From NCBI GenBank assembly GCA_002007465.1, contig LNAC01000136.1, forward strand, positions 2,020,840 through 2,084,839: a stretch of 64,000 nucleotides of DNA, given 5' to 3'. The notes under the pieces were generated by a model. The model saw only the letters and a list, made by a program, of their open reading frames with translations. It made no database searches and was not told where the DNA came from. The DNA comes from Ailurus styani (Eukaryota > Chordata > Mammalia > Carnivora > Ailuridae). The translations under genes and the position numbers were made by a program. Below are positions 59,105-64,000 of this stretch, one piece after another (position 1 is the stretch's first letter; each line of letters opens with the position of its first letter).

Positions 59105-59330
59105 AAGTTAATAACCAACATTAAATGAGCACTTGGCCAGGCCAGGTAGTGCGTGTTGTACATGCATTATTAATGCGTAATCTTAAACATCATATGAACA
59201 GAGGTAATGCTTTTATTCCCATTTCACAGATGGCAAAATGGAGACTCAGAGTTACACACAGTAACTTGAGTACATGCGGGTAGTTGGTGGTAGGGCTACC
59301 ATTCAAACCAGCTGCACCTGGCGGGCTGCT
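59105..59330 (+). mobile_element. MIR SINE
   Basis: 'aaatgagcacttggccaggc', 'attcccatttcacagatggc', 'aaaatggagactcagagtta' and 'gtggtagggctaccattcaa' are near-consensus MIR blocks. One of the best preserved MIRs here. Confidence 0.88.
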
Positions 59331-59334
59331 GATG

Positions 59335-62300
59335 CTATGCTTACTATTTACTATTTAACACCATGACCAGATGGATCCCCGCCAACTGGAACGGATGTAC
59401 ACACAGTGGTGCATCGGGTGGCTCTTTGACAACCAGATCAGGAAGCCAAGCGTGGCATGTCATGTCCTCGTGGTCACACCACTGTTGTACCTGCACTCTG
59501 TCTCTCAATTCAATTGGCGGATTTTTGTTTGCCACCGAATTCAGGAGATCCTCGAGTCTTAATTTGGGTTTTAGGTTCTGAAGGCTTAACTTTGGCCTAT
59601 TCTATCGAAGGTAAATGGAAAGATACCAAACTAGGACATATCAGATTACTTTGATAACATAGTATCATATGCTTCTACTGTAGGTTACAACATTGTAGTA
59701 CTTAACATTATGGTTATGAACTTGCCACCTTGCTTGACATGCTCACACTCTGATGTGGTTGGGTAACACTTTCCTCGTCAAGGGAGCTCATCCAGACCCC
59801 GTCTCCAACACTTCTAGTGTCCAGCCGCAGAAACAGGATAATTAATGACATGATCACTACCTGGTGTTCTAATTTTGTTCTGAGCAGGTCAAAGTATCCA
59901 TGGCCCCAACAGAACGTTTAGAGGGAAGACACATCCCAAGAAAGACACTTTGTCTGGTGCTTCTCGTTGGGCTCCTAAGTTTAACGGCTAGCACTTAAAT
60001 GAAAAAAACAAAACAAAACAAATCTTCTCTCCATGAGTTTTCTCAGCTAATTCTGCATATGGGTGAACTGTTAGAAATCAAATCTGTACTTGGAGGTCCC
60101 TAAAAAACAAGGACCAATTTTGGAGCCTGAGTGACTGACTCACCTGTATTGAAAAGAAACAAGAAATAATCTTCCTCTACCCCCTAACCCCCCAGATGGA
60201 TCTATCATCATGGGCAGTTAAGAGGCAACTGATAAAAGGGACAACACACACACACATCTTGGTACAGAAAGAGAATCTATCAACACGAGCAGCAAGAGCA
60301 GATCCAGATAATGAAAACTGTTTCCTGAACAGGGCAATCTTCTTTACATACGAGAGCAATTCCATCTAATGCAATGATGAGCAATTTCATAAACCAGTTC
60401 TATGGGGAAATTGCACGACCCATCGGTCATCATCCAATTGACTAAATATTCAACAGAAAAATCCGAGACAAAAACCAGTCTTGTTTTATGTTCCTTAAGA
60501 TGATGTAAAATAGAAATGGGAACAAGTAGCCAGAAAATTAATGCCATTGTACAGATGCTAAATAAATCAGCAATTATGGGGAAAGAGTCATTGTGAGGTG
60601 GAACAAGAAAGATGAGACAGAAAGTGTTTGAAGCCCGCAGAGATTGGTAAAAACATTATTCTGACTGTACCGAGTGCATGCCAATGATGATTCTAGAATA
60701 AAATACTGACCATCCAACAAAGGAAACCAATCTTCTTTTGTCAGGTAATGAATCTGCCAAAAGGATCATCGGACTGTCAGTCCCACTGCAAAGAGGAGTA
60801 GATCCTGCTAATGGGAGCGTGTTTTTGTTCTGCTGTGTTGTGTTGGACTGTGTACTCTACATGAATTCAAAAGCTCCAGGCCTAAAATTGGTTGTACTAA
60901 CAGAAAACACCGTTAATACTACCTCCAGATGTGGAAATATGACTTGTCCTGGTATCATCGGGAACCTACCTATGGTCCATCCATACCTGAACCGAAGTAG
61001 AAAAGATAAGAGAGAAGGTTGGTTGAGGACTCCCCAAGCCAAATTTTTATTATACTCCCTTGTATACACCATTCGCGGGTTACCCGAGGTGCGTATAACC
61101 AAAGGTACAGAAACTGGGTCTCTGAACGCACTTCAGGGAAGAAATCCCCTAACTGACACAGAAAAACGCTGTCACCGGAACTGACTCGTCTTCTCTCCTT
61201 TATACACCTTGGCTTATCTTCAGGATTTGTCGTTACACCGAAAACACATCAATTAAGCTTTCTGCAGCTTTACCCAAAACATGCTATTTTGTTGGTAAGC
61301 TTAATAATCATTTCCCAGACACACTTTGCTCCCTCAACTCTTAGGGAACACGATTTGATGAATGGTCACACAAAGGTACCTAACTTGAGATCACCTGCAC
61401 TGAAATCAATTCACAGTAGCGGAACTCCGTACGACTCCTCCCTACACCCTCAAGTCCCTCCAACGGTATTACCCTGAGGCTGTAAATTCTGGCCATGCTA
61501 AAAGCCTTTCTCTCTTCACTTACCCCACAACCTCGAATTCAAGTCTGACCCTCATTTTCATCCCCGAGCTTTGAAATCTCCTGAGGTAGACAAATGTGAC
61601 AGGATGAGAGCTTCCCCCCAAGCTTATCCCAGTCAAGCTGTGAGCAAACCAAGTCTGGGAAGGAAGCTGGAGGAGAGCACTCATTTTCCCTTTTCAGCTC
61701 ATTTGGCAGGTTGACCAGCACTCAGCAGGAATAAATAGGCAGTTCTAAGCGAATTGACATAGTCCTGCAGGAAGACATTGCCATCCGCATTATTTTTATT
61801 TCTCATTTACACTTGTTCTCAAAAATAGTAATAAACATAGCTCCTAGTCACATGAGAATGATGCTTTAGAGTCAGGAAGACTTGGGACCCAAGGTCCTGA
61901 ATACAGGGTTCCTGGCACATGACAGACTCCCAAAGACAACAGTCATCACAACTGACTGAGACCTCAACCTCTCATCCCAAAACGATTCAGAAGGACCACT
62001 TGGAGTTTATCCTACCATTTGACGAATCTCCATTTAATTAAGTTGTTTTCTTCCATTCCTAAATTTTGATGGTATGCTTTTTAGTTCTTGTAATGAGGAA
62101 GTGAGCAAAATAGCATTTTCGATACATTGGTCTCCTTGCACTTAGTGAACTAACACTGACGCTAAGATCTGTCAAAAGGATCTGGTTTTAATGAGCCTGT
62201 AGAGTAGGCGGCAAGCTGACTGGTTAGGGAAACAAGTACCTGGACCCACTGTGATTGTAACAAATCCTCTCTATTTGTGGGAACATCTTCCCTCTTGACG

Positions 62301-63465
62301 GTTGGCCACTGAGGTGATGGAGAGGATGGTGGAATGTTCTTTGGGGAGACATCGGAGTGGCGTATGGTACCAAATGTTCGGACGAAAGACTGCCCATACT
62401 CGTTTGCTTAACTGAACTGCCAGACAGCAGTGTTTTTGAAACTTTTCTACCAGAATTCAGGGATTGTTAGAGTCCTCACCTCAAAAGCCAGAAGTTGAAC
62501 CCTTGGACAGGTGACAATAATACTCGGCTGCATCTCTGTTATCACTATTATTCTAAATTACAGCATTTTGTCTCACTTTTTCCCCTGTTGAATACAAAGG
62601 ATTAAAGTGATGCTTTTCTACCTGCTTATCAAAGAAGTATATGTTAAAACAGGGATTCTCAGGGCTCACCTGCATTTTAAACTTCAGTGAAAATCAGTAT
62701 GCACTTTGGATTCTAGACTTTTAAGCAAATGTTATTCTATTTTAGAAACTCCTGGTTTATCATGTCAACTCCTAGCAGTCTTTCTAATTATTAGATGTCA
62801 ACGCTAACAGAAAATATTTTTAAAAAGTCTTATGCGCTGCACACACACAGAGGGAAAGATCAACTAAGAATAACAGAAATCTATAACAGAAATTTTGGAG
62901 GTATTTCAAGCAATCTTATGGCTGACGTGACTGGAATAAGAAAAATAATGTTTAACATTTCCATACTTTACATTAAGAAAATTCATTACAAAAGAAAATA
63001 GAGCTGGCTTGTCACCTGAAGTGGGGGAGGGGTGACAAAAGACCCCCCAAAAGTTAAGCCTCGTTCCCCCACCTATCTCCTGAATTAAAGACCCAAGACA
63101 CTCACGGCCTAAAAAAGTACACACGTGATTCTCTACTAAAGGATGTACTCCTTTTTAAATTTTCAAGGCAGCCCGAGCATTGACTCTCTCTCTCCTGTCC
63201 CTATTGTCAGAGTTTCAAGTCCTAGAAATTATGGCAGGAATTAGGGGGTAAATCCCAACTTTCTTTTTTATAGCCTCCTTTACTCCTCATGTGAGATGCC
63301 AAAATTATGTCCCCCAGACTCCCCAGTTGGGAGGGGGTACATGTGAAACAGAGTTACGAGTAATAAAACATAAGTAGGAGTCCACTGGGTATTTCTGAAA
63401 AACCCTTTGCCTTCCTGCTACAGGCATTCTCCAATTATCCTTCACTCTTTACTTCTTCCCTTTAC
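59335..63465. other. Unique intron stretch
   Basis: No recognised transposon or exon. A plus-strand 148-codon open frame (60738-61184) has no family resemblance. I specifically looked on the minus strand for the preceding PCSK5 exon (GTSASAP / AAG.IALALEAN) and did not find it. Confidence 0.55.
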
Positions 63466-63481
63466 CTGAATGTGGATGTGA

Positions 63482-63634
63482 GGGGTGCCTGGGTGGCTCA
63501 TTTGGCTAGGCGACTGCCTTCGGCTCAGGTCCTAGGGTCGAGTCCTACATGGGGCTCCCTGCTCAGTGGGGCATCCCTCAGACCCTCTCCCCTCTCCCTT
63601 GCAAATAAATAAATAAAATCTTAAAAAAAAAAAA
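63482..63634 (+). mobile_element. CAN-SINE with 14-bp target duplication
   Basis: The head 'ggggtgcctgggtggctcat' is followed by a shortened body and 'aaataaataaataaaatctt' with an A12 tail. The duplication 'gaatgtggatgtga' lies at 63468-63481 and 63635-63648. Confidence 0.96.
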
Positions 63635-63690
63635 GAATGTGGATGTGATGGCTGGAGCTGCAGCAGCCATTAAGAAAATACTGAGAGAAG

Positions 63691-63800
63691 GGCGCCTGGG
63701 TGGCTCAGTGGGGAGTTTCTCCATCTACCTCTGCACCTTGCCCCACTTGTGCACTCTCTCTCTCAAATAAATTTTTTAAAAATCCTAAAAAAAAAAAAAA
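63691..63800 (+). mobile_element. CAN-SINE with internal deletion
   Basis: The head 'gggcgcctgggtggctcagt' joins directly to 'ggggagtttctccatctacc', so about 75 bp including the B box is missing. The CT-rich body and an A14 tail remain. The flanks 'aaaatactgagaga' and 'aataaataccgagata' are degenerate target duplications. Confidence 0.92.
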
Positions 63801-63947
63801 TCAATAAATACCGAGATAATAACAAAGACAGCCTCGGTAGCTTTGCATTTCTGAACTAACACCTTGTGGATTTCTTGCTGTACTCACTATACTTTCTTGG
63901 TACCAAATGTAATTCCTAACAGATGTATCTCCAAAAGTACTGCATAT

Positions 63948-64000
63948 TAGATGGCATTTATTGAGTGCTCACTGTGTGCCAGGCACACAGTGAAAAGTAC
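63948..64000 (+). mobile_element. MIR SINE, 5' part, cut by the window end
   Basis: 'ggcatttattgagtgctcac' and 'tgtgtgccaggcacacagtg' match the MIR 5' core. Confidence 0.75.

Noticed and set aside
60738..61184. A 148-codon plus-strand open frame with three possible N-glycosylation sequons
   Set aside because: No signal peptide, no family resemblance and no supporting neighbours. Length is within chance for 64 kb in six frames.
55697..64000. Search for the preceding PCSK5 exon carrying the catalytic serine
   Set aside because: No minus-strand frame here contains the expected GTSASAP or IALALEAN strings with an AAT-compatible phase-2 donor, so that exon probably lies beyond the window.

Overview
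This window is mammalian nuclear DNA from a caniform carnivore. It carries about 17 tRNA-Lys-derived CAN-SINE insertions. Several are of the 'tggctcagtgggttaaag ... gcctgcctctctgcct' type, which I associate with mustelids (ferret, mink, otter, badger). It also holds degraded LINE-1 copies, mammal-wide MIR/L2 fragments and hAT/Tigger DNA-transposon fossils. The species assignment is inference from SINE diagnostics only.

The only gene I can support is PCSK5 (proprotein convertase PC5/6), on the minus strand and partial at both ends. Five consecutive coding exons, with matching splice sites and phases, lie at 55593-55696, 28454-28571, 27052-27240, 16898-17034 and 1497-1640, in transcript order. 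They encode the last part of the subtilisin-like catalytic domain, the P (Homo B) domain, and the linker leading to the Cys-rich domain. Earlier exons (prodomain, catalytic residues) should lie beyond position 64000 and later exons (Cys-rich repeats) before position 1. Everything else is intron.

The most striking feature is a 2,585-bp tandem duplication, 27961-30545 and 30547-33131. The copies are about 99.8% identical by eye, abut exactly at a single N (30546), and each contains the same 118-bp PCSK5 exon. Splicing both copies in would shift the frame and give an early stop. The geometry (copy 1 ends at the N, copy 2 starts at the N) is what two overlapping contigs or haplotypes joined end to end would produce. 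I read it as a probable assembly false duplication. A second lone N (19338) also sits inside a short direct repeat. Three longer gaps (23003-23529, 37150-37327, 50779-51184) all interrupt C- or G-run tracts.

Layout. 1-1496: intron with L1/SINE/Tigger nest. 1497-1640: exon. 1641-16897: intron dominated by two plus-strand L1s (2824-6414 internally deleted, 7494-14516 near full length), each carrying nested SINEs. 16898-17034: exon. 17035-27051: intron with an unusual CpG-rich block at 23690-25490, which contains a 25-bp tandem array of NRF1-like palindromes. 27052-27240 and 28454-28571: exons. 28572-55592: 27-kb intron including the duplicate exon. 55593-55696: exon. 55697-64000: intron, mostly unique sequence with MIRs and two SINEs.

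I looked for an undescribed system and did not find one. There is no operon, CRISPR-like array or non-TE coding cluster. The signals worth following are the exon duplication, the CpG/NRF1-like array, and some structural oddities among the repeats.
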